The position numbers and the translations under genes are program-made. Of a stretch of 64,000 nt of DNA, positions 11,315 through 20,984 are shown piece by piece. The DNA comes from Gambelia wislizenii (Eukaryota > Chordata > Lepidosauria > Squamata > Crotaphytidae), in NCBI GenBank assembly GCA_030847615.1, contig JAUMIR010000014.1:15910501-15974500 (forward strand). The letters are read 5' to 3'. The notes under the pieces were generated by a model. It was not told the origin of the DNA. It made no database searches and worked only from the letters and a program-made list of their open reading frames with translations. Each line of letters begins with the position of its first letter. Within the stretch, counting starts at the first letter, position 1.

Positions 11315-11548
11315 CAGCAGGCCTAAATACCCTAAAGGCATCGGATCCTGCCTGATCTTGGAAGCTAAGGAGGGTCAGCCCTAGTTAGTACTTGGATGGG
11401 AGCCTGACAACAAATACCAGGTGCTGTAGGCTATATCTCAAAGGAAAGAACTAGTAAAACCACCTCTGAGTCTTCCTTGCCTAAGAAAACCTTATGAAAT
11501 TCATAGGGTTGCCATAAGTTGACAGATGACTTGAACACACACAAACAA
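11315..11548 (+). mobile_element. 5S rRNA-derived SINE with BovB-like tail
   Basis: This is the best preserved 5S head in the window: CCTGATCTTGGAAGCTAAGG, GGGTCAGCCCTAGTTAG, TACTTGGATGGGAGCC and GGTGCTGTAGGC all match 5S rRNA in order. The tail GTTGCCATAAGTTGACAG then ACTTGAACACACAC is BovB-like. Confidence 0.92.
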
Positions 11549-12460
11549 AAACTGTGCTGGACCAGACTGAAGGCATCTCCAGTCCAGCACTCAGTTTACA
11601 CAGGTATTAACCAGCAGGACACAAGACCAACTGCTCTCTCCATCTCACGTTCCTCAGCTACTGATTCATAAAAGCATACTTCCTCTGATAAGTGGGCGTA
11701 ACATACAGCCATCCTAACTACTAGTCGTTGATGGCCTTAGCCTCCGTGATTTTATCAATTTGCCTTTAATGATGTGCATGATCGCAGTACATCACTATAT
11801 CCTGTGGCAGTGAATTCTACTGTTGAATTCCAGCTGCACCCATTCCTGGAGAAGTCAGATCCTGGCTATGGTGACACACGCCTTGACTATATCCCAGCTG
11901 TGGCTATCATTGGCCCTCTGTATCCATGGATTCTGCAGCCACAGATTCCACCATCACATGCTGAAATGGCTGCAGTGAAACGTCCTAGACCCACAACCAG
12001 TTAAAGTGGTACCATAGTACTATAAGTGTGTAGTGAGTGTATAAAGACTCTAAGAGAAGGAAAACAACTTTTTTAAAATGGCACATAGAAGCACACATAT
12101 AGGACTTCCTATCGGACAGCCATAACTAGGAGTCAAACAGGTATCAGTGTTGGCTTTACAATGCCACAAGACTCCTTCACTCCCCTTCCTTTTATACCGA
12201 GGTCATAGATGATGGCCAAGTCTTGCCCCACCCCAGTGTACTCAAATAAAGCCAGTGGTTTACTTTTCCCATAGGGATGAAGAACAATCACACACACCCT
12301 GGGAGAAAGCCAAGGTGTGTGCCCTTGGCATACAGGCCATAGTGAGGGATGAACCTTCATCCTGCCCTTGGTGTGTCTCCTCTTGGAATGGGGCCACTGA
12401 ACACCAGGCCTCACTGCTCCTGGCTCCATCTCCTCCCCTAAGCGCCAAGTCTTTGGCTGC
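11549..12460. other. No gene seen; faint Tigger-like fragment
   Basis: Around 11907-11960 GGCCCTCTGTATCCATGG and CCACAGATTCCACC resemble one end of the type A Tigger-like MITE, but no second end was found. The rest is unassigned. Confidence 0.4.
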
Positions 12461-12463
12461 TGT

Positions 12464-12667
12464 CACTCTGCAGAAATAATGCATTTTGACACCACTTTAA
12501 TTATCATGGCTCCATCCTCCGGAACCTTGGGATTTGTAGTTTGTTGTGGCACCAGAACTCTCTGACAGAGAAAGCTAAATAGCTCACAAAACTACACACC
12601 CCAGAATTCCATAGCATTGAGCCGTGGCAGTTAAAGCGGTGCCAAACTGCATTATTTCTACAGTGTG
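12464..12667. mobile_element. Palindromic MITE, arms about 80 bp
   Basis: The left arm CTGCAGAAATAATGCATTTTG and the right arm AACTGCATTATTTCTACAG are inverted complements. Inner arms (CACCACTTTAATTATCATGGC and GCCGTGGCAGTTAAAGCGGTG) and the GTAGTTTTGTGAG-type centre also pair. Superfamily not certain; probably hAT-like. No clean target duplication seen. Confidence 0.75.
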
Positions 12668-12862
12668 GCAGCAGATTTTGTCACAAGAACTTGTGAGAAA
12701 GTGCTTCCAGTTTCCTGGTTGTGGCGAGAAGGCACCGTGTTGGGAGAAACTCCCACTGTTGGGAGAAAGGCCGGAATAAACGAAGGAATAATAAGCTTCA
12801 CTTGGAACCACCTTTCATTGACTGCAGGCACTCTTCTGTTCTGCAGACCACATGCCCTCTAG

Positions 12863-13150
12863 TATTTCACAGATAAAAACCTGGAATATGTGGTCAAGCA
12901 ACACTGGATGCAAAGGTTATTAATGCAAAAGTACAGTCCAGCTAGGAAAGGCTACAGCAGTTTGCTTTTGTCTGAATCTGCTGGGAAGGGCAAGATTTTG
13001 CTCCCTCGCCTCCTTTCCTCCCTGGTGCAAACTACACTTGCATTCTGAACTCAGTTTGTACCAACTGAAGTATGCTGAGAACAAAGAAGGAAGAGAGAAA
13101 AACTGGACTGTTTCTGCCAAATTGGGACATGTGGAGAATATGAGACATTT
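12863..13150 (+). repeat. Unclassified interspersed repeat, family X
   Basis: It begins TTTCACAGATAAAAACC and passes through GGCTACAGCAGTTTGCTTTTG, GGCAAGATTTTGC, GTACCAACTGAAGTATGCTGAG and GCCAAATTGGGACATGTGGAG. The same order recurs at 16009 (minus), 41098, 42563, 51935 (minus), 58620 and 60573. About 350 bp when complete, no coding potential. Confidence 0.8.
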
Positions 13151-13169
13151 TTTACTGAGTTCAGCTCTC

Positions 13170-13705
13170 CTCAACCAGGGTGTAACTACATTGCCCAATT
13201 ACAGCTGTTTGATGCCATTTTAGCTATCCTTAGAAAACCTTGGCATTTGTAGTTTTGAGAGGTTCGGAGAATTCTCTGCCAGAGAGCTCAGGGGAGTGCA
13301 CTAGAGATTTCCAAGTACTCCACCAAACTAAGCACTTCATCAAATTATCTAGTACATTCATTCCCTTGAACTACAGCTCTAGAGCTCTCTGGAGAATTCA
13401 AAGTACAGTTCAACTCCCATATCCACAGGGGATGCATTCCAAGCCCCCCCTCAGTGGATACCTGGAACCGTGGATAACAGGCAGCCCTATTATTTTCAAT
13501 GAGATGAACGTCGGACGTTGACAAGAGAATCAAACTGGAAGTCCTAGAAATGCCTAGAGAGAACATGTTTTTTTGGGTATGGATAAGTGAAACCAAATCT
13601 GTGGATATGGGGGTTGACCTGTACATCGCCACACTACAAATCCCAGGAGTCTACAGGATAAAGCTAAGACAATTAAAGTAGTATTAAACTGCTAGACTTG
13701 TCCAG
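13170..13705. mobile_element. Palindromic hAT-like MITE split by a Tigger-like MITE
   Basis: The left part has GGCATTTGTAGTTTTGAGAGG and TCTCTGCCAGAGAGCTCAGG. The right part has ACACTACAAATCCCAGGAG and TTAAAGTAGTATTAAACTGC. These are halves typical of the palindromic MITE seen at 12464. The split is the Tigger-like element at 13406-13621. Confidence 0.5.
13406..13621. mobile_element. Tigger-like MITE, type B, TA duplication
   Basis: Ends are CAGTTCAACTCCCATATCCAC and its near complement GTGGATATGGGGGTTGACCTG, flanked by TA on both sides. The inner block TCCTAGAAATGCCTAGAGAGAAC marks type B copies, also at 25803, 26672, 36990, 53205, 55534, 56810 and 62424. Confidence 0.9.
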
Positions 13706-14142
13706 TGTGGATTTGACTTGACTGTAAAATGTCCCCTTCCCCTTGAAGGTCCAATTGGCACCAACATTAATTTCTTTCTGGTGCCAAGTCCAAACATGGG
13801 TTTTTATGAAAACCTTTGGAGCCTAATTTACTTTTCAAATGTACATGTACAGAGTTTTAACTGCTTTCACTTTTTAAGCTCTCTTGTTAACTTGTTTAAT
13901 GCATTTTTTAAAATCCTGTTTAAATTGTTTTATTGCTTTAAAGTGTTTAAAGCAATAACACTTGCTGGAAGTGTTTTAAATTGTTTCTGTTGTCTTCCTT
14001 GTACAATACCCTGACAACTAACAATTAATGGTGGGACAGACACATTTTCACAAATAAATAAATTGCCATTCCTAAGGAAGCAAGGAAGGGTCCAAAGATG
14101 ACCCAATCCTTCAAGGAAACTCCCCAAATCAGACAGCTAAAC

Positions 14143-14533
14143 CAGTGGGTCTTAACCTGTGGTCCAGGGACCCCCAGGGGACCATGATGTCCTCACAGGG
14201 GTCCGGGAAGGCTTGAAGGCTTGGCCCACCTCCTCTCTGCAGTGGAGTGGCCACGTGACAGGAGTCAAGCAGAGGCTGGCTGGGTCTGCACATTGCCATT
14301 CAATCTACTCCAGCCACAAAACTGCAGGAAGAAGTAGAAGTAGAAGAAAAGTCTTCCCACTCCCTCCAGTGCCTCTGAAAGAAGGTTTAATACAATTATT
14401 ATTATCAGATATTATTATTACTATTATTATTATTATTATTATTAGGGTTTTAAATCTTGAGTTAAGTCTTGGGGGTCCACAGCAACAAAAGATATTTAAA
14501 AGAGGTCCCTAGCAAAAAGGCTAAGACCCACTG
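14143..14533. mobile_element. hAT (Charlie-like) MITE, TSD AGCTAAAC
   Basis: Ends CAGTGGGTCTTAACCTGTGG and AGGCTAAGACCCACTG are inverted repeats. The 8-bp duplication AGCTAAAC at 14135-14142 and 14534-14541 is perfect. It contains an (ATT)n stretch at 14396-14443. Confidence 0.95.
14396..14443. repeat. (ATT)n microsatellite
   Basis: A trinucleotide run inside the hAT MITE, at the position where the sister copy at 7246 has (AAC)n followed by ATAATAATA. Confidence 0.9.
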
Positions 14534-15130
14534 AGCTAAACCATGAATGAGGGATTGACTGTCAGAAGACGCATTCCAGCACTGAACAAACTTTGCTCCT
14601 TTGCATGTTATGGAAAGCGTACACAGACCACAAGGGGAGAGAAAGCAGACACTGGAAAAGAAGTTGCAGTGAGCCAAAGGAAGCGTTGCAAAGACTGGTA
14701 AGTTTCAAAGACTTTCTTATCAGAGCTTGGAATAGTGATTTTGGGGAGAGGGGATGGACTACAACTCCCAGAATCCCTTTGCAGCCATAATAACAACATA
14801 TGCTCTGACTGTCTCAATTTGGCGGGGGCTGTCTAGATTAGTGGTTCTCCACCTGTGCCTGGGGACCCCTAGGGGGCCACAATGTTCTCACAGGGGGTCT
14901 GCAAAGGCTTGAAGGCTGCTTGGCTCACCTCCTGCCTGCAGTGGAGTGGCCACGTGACAGAAGAAAAGGCTGGCTGGCTTGGCCTGTGCATTGCCATTCA
15001 GCCCACTCCAGCCACAAACCTGCAGGAAGAAGCAGAAGGATCTTTCCTCCCGCTCCAGTGCCTCTGAGGAAAGGTTTAACGGATGGTATAACTGTATCAT
15101 TATCATCATCATTATCAGGCATTATGATCA

Positions 15131-15891
15131 CAGTAGCACCCCCATATCTGCAGGGGATTGGTTCCAGACCACCCCGTGGATACCGAAACCCACGGATAAC
15201 AGCAAACGTCAGACTTCCCTCCCCCACCTGCCCCTGCCACCTCCTCCACGCCGCCTGAACCGCCCGCGGGGAAGGGAGACAAGCTCTCCTCCCCTTCCAC
15301 CCACTCTGCCACCAGCGCACCACCGAAACCCCCTGTGGGGAAGTGAGAAGGGAGGTGAACATTCCTTCTTCCTCCCTTCCCCGTCCACCCCCTGCCACCT
15401 CCGCCGCCATGCCGCACCCGGTAGATGGGGGCATCTGTCCAAAGCGTCCGCTCCCCTACAGCCCTCCTCCCACCCAGTCCGCCCGCTCCTGGTGTTTTGG
15501 GTGGGGTGGGGTGGCAGTTTCCCCTTTCCACCCTGTAGGCCGGCGCCCTCCCGAGCCCACGCCCCCTCCCAGACCACCTCTGCCCACACCCTCCACACCT
15601 CCCGCCTGGACCCTTCCCCCCATCAAACACCTCCCGGGTCCCAACCCAACCCAACCCAACCCAACCATCCCATCCTCCTCCCCACCCCCGGCGGAGCTGT
15701 CCCTTTCATGACGAGGGCCTGGTGTCTTGCTCGTGAGGTGCGTCGCTGTGGTGCATGCTGTCCAGAGCCCTTCCTGGTAGCCAGGAGCATCTAGAGCTCT
15801 CTTCCTCACCTTCCTCCCCCATCCGCTCCCCCGCCAACCACGGATAACTGAATCAGCAGATGGTGAATCAGCAGATACAGGGGTGCTACTG
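15131..15891. mobile_element. Tigger-like element with GC-rich 620-bp core
   Basis: Ends CAGTAGCACCCCCATATCTGC and GCAGATACAGGGGTGCTACTG are inverted repeats, with TA after the right end. The inner TIR pieces GTGGATACCGAAACCCACGG and CCACGGATAACTG are present. Between about 15215 and 15835 lies C-rich DNA with several long open frames on both strands. I regard those frames as by-products of base composition. Confidence 0.85.
15215..15835. repeat. C/G-rich core, long spurious ORFs
   Basis: Strong strand asymmetry (C-rich on plus) with CCCTCCC-type runs and an (AACCC)n block at 15645-15665. No known protein motif could be recognised in any frame. Confidence 0.6.
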
Positions 15892-16008
15892 TATTATGGT
15901 TTTAAATCTTGAGCTGTCATGAGGGTCTGCAGCAACAAAATATATTTAAAGGGGGTCCCTGGTAAAGAAAAGGTTAAGAACCACTGGTCTAGATTAATCC
16001 TCTGTTGT

Positions 16009-16553
16009 TTTTCCACCAGCTGCTTTTAAAATGTCCTGGTCTCTCTCGCATCCTCCCATTCCTCCCCCACCTCAGCTTACTTCTGTGGCTGCAAACTAAA
16101 TTAAAAGTGCAAAAGTAGTTTGCACTCAATTAAATGTGGTGGGGGAAGAGAAAAGAATAGGGGCCAGAATCTTGCCCTTCTTCCTCGCTAACAACTTTTG
16201 CCATCTTTTGCCATGGTGGTGAAGTGGTTAAATGCCAGCATTGCAAGCCACAACATTGCAAGTTTGATCCCAAGGGCTCCAAAGTTCACTCAGCCTTCCA
16301 TCCTTTTGTAGGTCAGTAAAATGAGTACCTGGCTTGTGGGGGCAATAAGCTAACACACATTGGAAACCATTTGGGGAGTGCCTAGCACACTATAAAAGTG
16401 ATGTAGATGTGTACCTGCTATTGCTTAACAGTTCTGTAAGCTGCTCTGAGAGCCATAAAATAAAATAAAAAATCTTGACCACACTCAGATGCTGCTTCAC
16501 TGCATGGGTCCCAGTTCTCACCTGTGAAATGCTGGAGGGGATACAACAAGCTC
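16009..16553 (-). repeat. Family X repeat, split by a SINE
   Basis: AGCTGCTTTTAAAATGTCC, GCAAAAGTAGTTTGCACTC and CCAGAATCTTGCCC are family X in reverse. The block stops at about 16212 and resumes at 16475 with TTGACCACACTCAGATGCTG and CTGTGAAATGCTGG. Confidence 0.8.
16213..16472 (+). mobile_element. tRNA-derived SINE with L2-like tail, nested in family X
   Basis: ATGGTGGTGAAGTGGTTAAATGCC head, CAGTAAAATGAGTACCTGGCTTG core and an A/T-rich AAATAAAATAAAA end. It sits inside a family X repeat and is therefore younger. Confidence 0.85.
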
Positions 16554-17279
16554 TGTTTCTTACCAGTCCCAGCTCTACTCGGGAGATCTCTACAAATCCA
16601 TCATCAGCATCCATAGTTTTGTCAGTGGCTGAGCAGGAGTGAGTTGTGAGGAGGGGCTGGGGGCTTTTTTTTCTCTAGCGCAACAGCACCAATGCAATTT
16701 CTTGCTCAGAAATAACTGTTGTGGACTTTGCATCACCGCCCCCCCTCCGCCCCACACACATACAACAGCATGATCTGCACCACCTTCTTTCTCTTAAAGA
16801 TGGTCAGACTGCCATTGCAAATTGTGGGGGGGTGGGGTGGGCAGGTATCGAGTCCAGATGCTCACCTGCTTAACTCAAATTTAAAGGGGTGCCGTGCAAA
16901 AGAAAGTGGCTCCCCTCTTTTAGAAGTTTTCAAATATCAGATGTATATATTTAGAATAAGCTGAGCCAATTTCTCTTTATATCTTGCAAAACGTGTATTT
17001 TACATATTGTAAAATAGAGGTTCCAACAGGTAGAGCTTACCTCTATTCAGACAGCCCAAGAGTATACAATATATACAATACTCTCAACTGTATTTCAATC
17101 GTTCACGTTGCAAAATAGTTTGCGGTAAATAATCAGGTCCATTCCTGCTGTTTGTACAATGCATATCGCCAACGGGTTTGGCAGTAAAGTCAGCCCCTCT
17201 TTCTACGGAAGATGCTGCAAACTAGAGTTTGCAAGAAAGGGAAACCACCTTCTTTAAATGCAACCGAACATTAGAAAAA

Positions 17280-17890
17280 GGGTTGCGATTAAAGTCTCCC
17301 TCTGCGCGCCAGGCATGGATCGCAAACAGGTCGCGCCTGCCCTGGAGAAAAGCCCCTTTTGGAAAAACTCTCCCTGCGCTGTTTAATTCCATCTGCAGGG
17401 CGATCCTGGCTTTGCAATCAATCCCTCATAGAAAACTTTCCAATCGCCCACCCGCGCAAGGCGCATTGCAAAAGAAAGCAACAAGAGGCAGAGGTTTCCA
17501 AATCGGGTCTCCAGCCCTGGAAGCATCAACCCCAAACCTCTCCAATTCTCAGGATCCCCCCCTCGGCTTTCGGAGCTTGGGGTGCCCTCCAGAGGGGCCT
17601 TACTTACAGTCGAAGGAACCGCAGGGGCGCCGGCAGCCCTCGCATCCCGGGGGCGGCTGCAACCCCAAACTCAGCCGCAGCCTTGGGCTGGAACCCCACC
17701 AGCCGCTCTCGCGACTCCTTCGCCCGCTGCCTCCTGGAGCGGAGGGATGGAGGCGAGGAGGAGGAGGCGCCGGGCGGAGATTCGCCCTTAAAGCTGCAGC
17801 AGCACAGCAGCGGCTTTGCCGGCTGCCCTCTCTCCCTCCCTCCCTCCTGCGCGGGGCTTGGAGCGCCTAAACACCAGCCCTGCGTGCAGC
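17280..17890. promoter_or_regulatory. CpG-rich block, candidate CpG-island promoter
   Basis: CpG dinucleotides are dense here (CGCGCC, CCGCGC, CTCGCGAC, GGCGCCGG) and scarce in the flanking DNA. It coincides with a strong minus-strand splice donor at 17607. Long open frames on the plus strand are best explained by GC content. Confidence 0.55.
17608..17830 (-). CDS. Candidate first exon with CpG island; gene unknown
   Basis: On the minus strand the sequence GGTTCCTTCGACT is followed at 17607-17601 by GTAAGTA, a near-ideal splice donor. The nearest upstream ATG (context CCCGGGATGC, at about 17646) would give MRGLPAPLRFLR before the junction, a short basic-hydrophobic start that could belong to a signal or transit peptide. 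The exon's upstream limit is not visible; a CR1 tail begins at 17938. No following exon was recognised downstream (below 17.6 kb), so this could be a non-coding first exon, or a chance donor in a CpG island. Confidence 0.35.
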
Positions 17891-17937
17891 CTATTGCACC
17901 TCCCACTGCTGGGAATCCACGAACACACCCTTGTTCA

Positions 17938-18663
17938 TAGAGAATCATAGAGCTGGAAGAGACCCCAAGGGCCATCCAGTCCAACCCCCTACCCTGTAGG
18001 AACACACAATCAAAGCACTCCTGACAGATGGCCATCCAGCCTCTGCTTAAAATCCTCCAATGAAGGAGACTCCACCACACTCCCAGGCAGTGCATTCCAC
18101 TGCCAAACAGCTCTTACTGTCAGGAAGTTCTTCCTAATGTTTAGCTGAAATCTCTTTTTCTGGAGTTTGAACTCACTGCTCTGTGTTCTAGTCTCTGGAG
18201 CAGCAGAAAACAAGCTTGCTCCATCCTCAGTATGGCATCCCTTCAAATATTTAAGCACACTATCATGTGTCCTTTCAACCTTCTTTTCTCCAGGCTAAAC
18301 ATACCCAGCTTCGTAAGCCACTCTTCATAGGGCATAATGTCTTCCAGACCTCCCACACTCCTGGTCATTCACTTCTGGACACATTCCAGCTTCTCAATAT
18401 CCTTCCTAAATTGTGGTGCCCAGAACTGGACACAGTATTCCAGTTGAGGTCTGACCAAAGCAGAATATAGTGGAACTATTACTTCCCTGGATCTAGGCAC
18501 TATACTCCTATTAGTGCAGCCTAGAATCACATTGGCTTTTTTAGCTGCTGTATCAGACTGCAGACTCATGTTCAGCTTGTGGACCACTAAGACTCCTAGA
18601 TCCCTTTCACGTGTACTGCAATCAAGCCAGCTGTCACCTATTGTATATCTGTGCATTTAATTT
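17938..18663 (-). mobile_element. CR1 LINE, 5'-truncated
   Basis: From the plus-strand left it reads TAGAGAATCATAGAGCTGGAAGAG (3' end), then inverted coding for [13 protein letters not shown] C-terminus, [18 protein letters not shown] and DLGVLVVHKLNMSLQ, ending near MHRYTIGDSWLD. Several substitutions; no RT catalytic motif remains. Confidence 0.92.
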
Positions 18664-18902
18664 TTACTAGAGACAGACTCCCAATGGCCAGTCCACTAGG
18701 ACAGATTTTATATTCTTTGTCTCTTTTGTTATTTCCTAACTTCTGTACCATCTGATCTGCTGAAGAGTTCTGGACAACTCCAAAACCAGGGTTGGAAAAG
18801 AATAAAGCAGTTTTTAAAAAAAATCCCGGGTTTTTTGGTTTAAGTCAGTTTTTTTTTTTGCATCAAAACCAATATTAGAAAATTAAGTAGCAAAATGCAG
18901 TC

Positions 18903-19365
18903 CAGATGTGCCTTCAAGGTGATTCCAACTAATGGCCACCCCACCTAAGTTTTTCTAGATAAGATTTGTTCAGAGGTGGTTTGCCATTGCCTTCTCCTGA
19001 GGCTGAGAGAGTATGAGGGTTGAGAGAGCCCTGGTGGTGCAGTGGTTAAATGCCAGTCCTGCATGTTGCAAGTTCGATTCCAGAGGGTTCCAAGGTTCAC
19101 TCGGCCTTCCATCCTAAGGTTGATAAAATGAGTACGCAGCTTGTGGGGGCAATTAGCTAACACACATTGGAAACTGTTTAATGCAGTGTAGATGTGTAAA
19201 TAGCTATTGCTTAAAACAATTTGTATGCCGCTCTGATAGCCTTGTGACTGAAGAGCGGGGTATAAATAAATAAAAAAATTAAAATAAAATAAAAAAATGA
19301 CGTGCCCCAAGGTCACCTGTTGACTGAGCAGGAATTTGAACCCTGGTCTCCTAGAGCCCTAGTCC
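18903..19365 (-). mobile_element. BovB-tailed SINE split by another SINE
   Basis: The 3' part ATGTGCCTTCAAGGTGATTCC...CTGAGGCTGAGAGAG and the 5' part CCAAGGTCACCTGTTGACTG...GAACCCTGGTCTCC lie on either side of the plus-strand SINE 19026-19297. Confidence 0.8.
19026..19297 (+). mobile_element. tRNA-derived SINE with L2-like tail
   Basis: GAGCCCTGGTGGTGCAGTGG head, GATAAAATGAGTACGCAGC core, GAAGAGCGGGGTATAAATAAA end with an A/T-rich tail. It is inserted in an opposite-strand BovB-tailed SINE. Confidence 0.88.
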
Positions 19366-19482
19366 ACAGAAGGGCAAGGCAACCCCCCTCTGAACAAATC
19401 TTGCCAAGAAAACCCTGTGATAGGTTCACATTAGGGTCACCATAAGTTGGAAACAGACTTGAAGGCATGCAACAACAACATT
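19366..19482 (+). mobile_element. BovB-tailed SINE, 3' half
   Basis: CCCCCTCTGAACAAATCTTGCC, AAGAAAACCCTGTGATAGG and ACTTGAAGGCATGCAACAACAAC. Confidence 0.85.
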
Positions 19483-19618
19483 TCTTCAGGGGAAGTTTGC
19501 CATTGCCTTCATCTGAGGCTGAGAGAGTGCAACTTGCTCAAGGTTAATGGATTTGAAGCCTGATCTCCCAGTCCTAGTCCAACACTGAAACTGCTACACT
19601 AATGCTGCCTTTCAGATG
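19483..19618 (-). mobile_element. BovB-tailed SINE, 5' two thirds
   Basis: Inverted core GTTTGCCATTGCCTTCATC, CTGAGGCTGAGAGAGTGC and head CCTGATCTCCCAGTCCTAGTCC. Confidence 0.8.
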
Positions 19619-19778
19619 TTTGCCCATTATCTCTCTCTGAGGCTGAGACAGTGTGACTTGCCCCAAGTCACCCAGTGGGCTTCTATGGCTGGGCTGGGAT
19701 CTGAACCCTGGTCTCCTAGAGTCCTAATCTAGCACTCAGAAGTCAAACCAATAGACCATACTGGTTCTGGTTCTCATA
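19619..19778 (-). mobile_element. BovB-tailed SINE, 5' two thirds
   Basis: Inverted CTCTGAGGCTGAGACAGTG, GCCCCAAGTCACCCAGTGGG, GAACCCTGGTCTCCTAGAG and the head ATACTGGTTCTGG. Confidence 0.8.
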
Positions 19779-19819
19779 CATACATACATACATGTGTGTG
19801 TAATGTGTTAAAACTACAT

Positions 19820-19930
19820 AATCCATACAATTTGTTATAAATGAAGAAGTATTTGACAGTAAAGGCACATTAGTGTGTAGGTGAAGGTATCTGTCAAATA
19901 GTTCTGTATTTATAACAAACTGTATGGATT
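19820..19930. repeat. Hairpin with 40-bp arms and 31-base loop
   Basis: Arms 19820-19859 and 19891-19930 are inverted complements at about 36 of 40 positions (AATCCATACA outermost, TATTTGACAG innermost). It sits between two SINEs. It could be a tiny palindromic MITE or a hairpin transcript source. Confidence 0.85.
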
Positions 19931-20100
19931 CAAGTTGGCACTGACTTCCAGTGACCCTCTCATATCAATTTCTTGACAAGATATCTTCAGAGGAAGTGTG
20001 CCAAGACCATCCTCCAAGGCTGAGATTGTGTGACTTGTCCAAGGTCACCCAGTGGGTTTCCATGGCTGAGGGGGGATTTGAACCCTGAGCCATGCCAAGA
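19931..20100 (-). mobile_element. BovB-tailed SINE
   Basis: Inverted CAAGGCTGAGATTGTGTGAC, CAAGGTCACCCAGTGGGTTTC and GATTTGAACCCTGAGCC. Confidence 0.8.
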
Positions 20101-20815
20101 TTCAAGAGCAATGGTAGCCTTTTAAAAATTTAATTTAATTTATAAAACTTAATTTAAGAAGTCAACATAGGCTCCAAGCTCACAAGTGCTGCTTTGTCCC
20201 ACACGTATCCTGACCCTATGCACATCTTTCCCTTGTTATGCGCCGCTTGAACATGCCAGTGTAGCTCAGGCAACAGGTAAGATGCGCTCTCACTACTGGG
20301 GGCAGCACCCCACCTACTCAATTCACAGGCCACAAATTACAAGTCAGTAAATAGGAGCAGCCCACTTTACTTCCCCCCCCCCAAAAAACCCCACCCCTGA
20401 TGGCTTAAACTGCTTGTACCAACAGCAACTCTGGGTGGAGAAAACTGAACATTTTACATGCCCGCCACCAGGCATTCTTTTCGGAAAGAAGAGCAGCAAG
20501 ACAACATAAGGTAATAGAACAAGGCTAGCTGTTATAGGAGTTTGGCACTGAGCTCTCCTGAAATCTAATAAATAAATAAATAAATCCCCAGAAAGAGAGA
20601 GCAGTCAACCAGTCTTAGCTTAATGAGGATTCTATGCACCCACACAGAGCATGTGGAATTCGGCATGGAATCCCGAGGGCTGGCACTTTCCCTGGCAATA
20701 CAAGCCAGAGCTTGAAAATACAAGCGTCTGGCATCATCCCAGAAACCAAAGAGAGAGAGAGGCTTCAGCTCAATAGAGAGGTGGGTCTTTAGGGTCACCA
20801 AGGTCTCTGATCTAC
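20101..20815. other. No feature recognised
   Basis: AT-rich (TTTAA)n-like start near 20115-20155, then unassigned sequence. A poly-C then poly-A stretch lies at 20372-20395 and (AAAT)n at 20568-20585. Confidence 0.4.
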
Positions 20816-20823
20816 TACTAGAT

Positions 20824-20959
20824 GGGTGGTTCCCAAACTTTAGTCCTCCAGGTGTTTTGGACTTTATCTCCCAGAATTCCTGACTATTGGCCAAGGCAGC
20901 TAGGGCTTCTGGGAGATGAAGTCCAAAACACCTGGAGGATCAAAGTTTAGGAGTCACTG
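20824..20959. mobile_element. Short palindromic hAT-like MITE
   Basis: The left arm CCCAAACTTTAGTCCTCCAGG, with GTGTTTTGGACTT, pairs with the right AAGTCCAAAACAC and CCTGGAGGATCAAAGTTTAGG. Flanking 8-mers TACTAGAT and TACAAGAC match at 6 of 8 positions, a decayed 8-bp duplication. Confidence 0.75.
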
Positions 20960-20984
20960 TACAAGACCATTTACAGACAAAATT

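Larger units (their letters stand above)
14839..15986. mobile_element. hAT (Charlie-like) MITE, TSD GTCTAGAT, with nested element
   Basis: Ends TAGTGGTTCTCCACCTGTG and AGGTTAAGAACCACTG, with perfect 8-bp duplications GTCTAGAT at 14831-14838 and 15987-15994. Its own sequence is split by the Tigger-like element 15131-15891. Confidence 0.95.

Noticed and set aside
11315..11445. 5S rRNA gene
   Set aside because: The match is good but changed at many positions and joined to a BovB-like SINE tail, as in the other three copies.
14979..15809. Several long overlapping open frames (up to 271 codons) on both strands
   Set aside because: They lie in C-rich DNA inside a Tigger-like element, are proline/glycine/arginine-rich in every frame and show no known domain; base composition explains them.
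17229..17940. 213- and 193-codon plus-strand frames
   Set aside because: They follow the CpG-rich block in two frames at once with no splice signals or protein motif; the minus-strand donor is the better signal.
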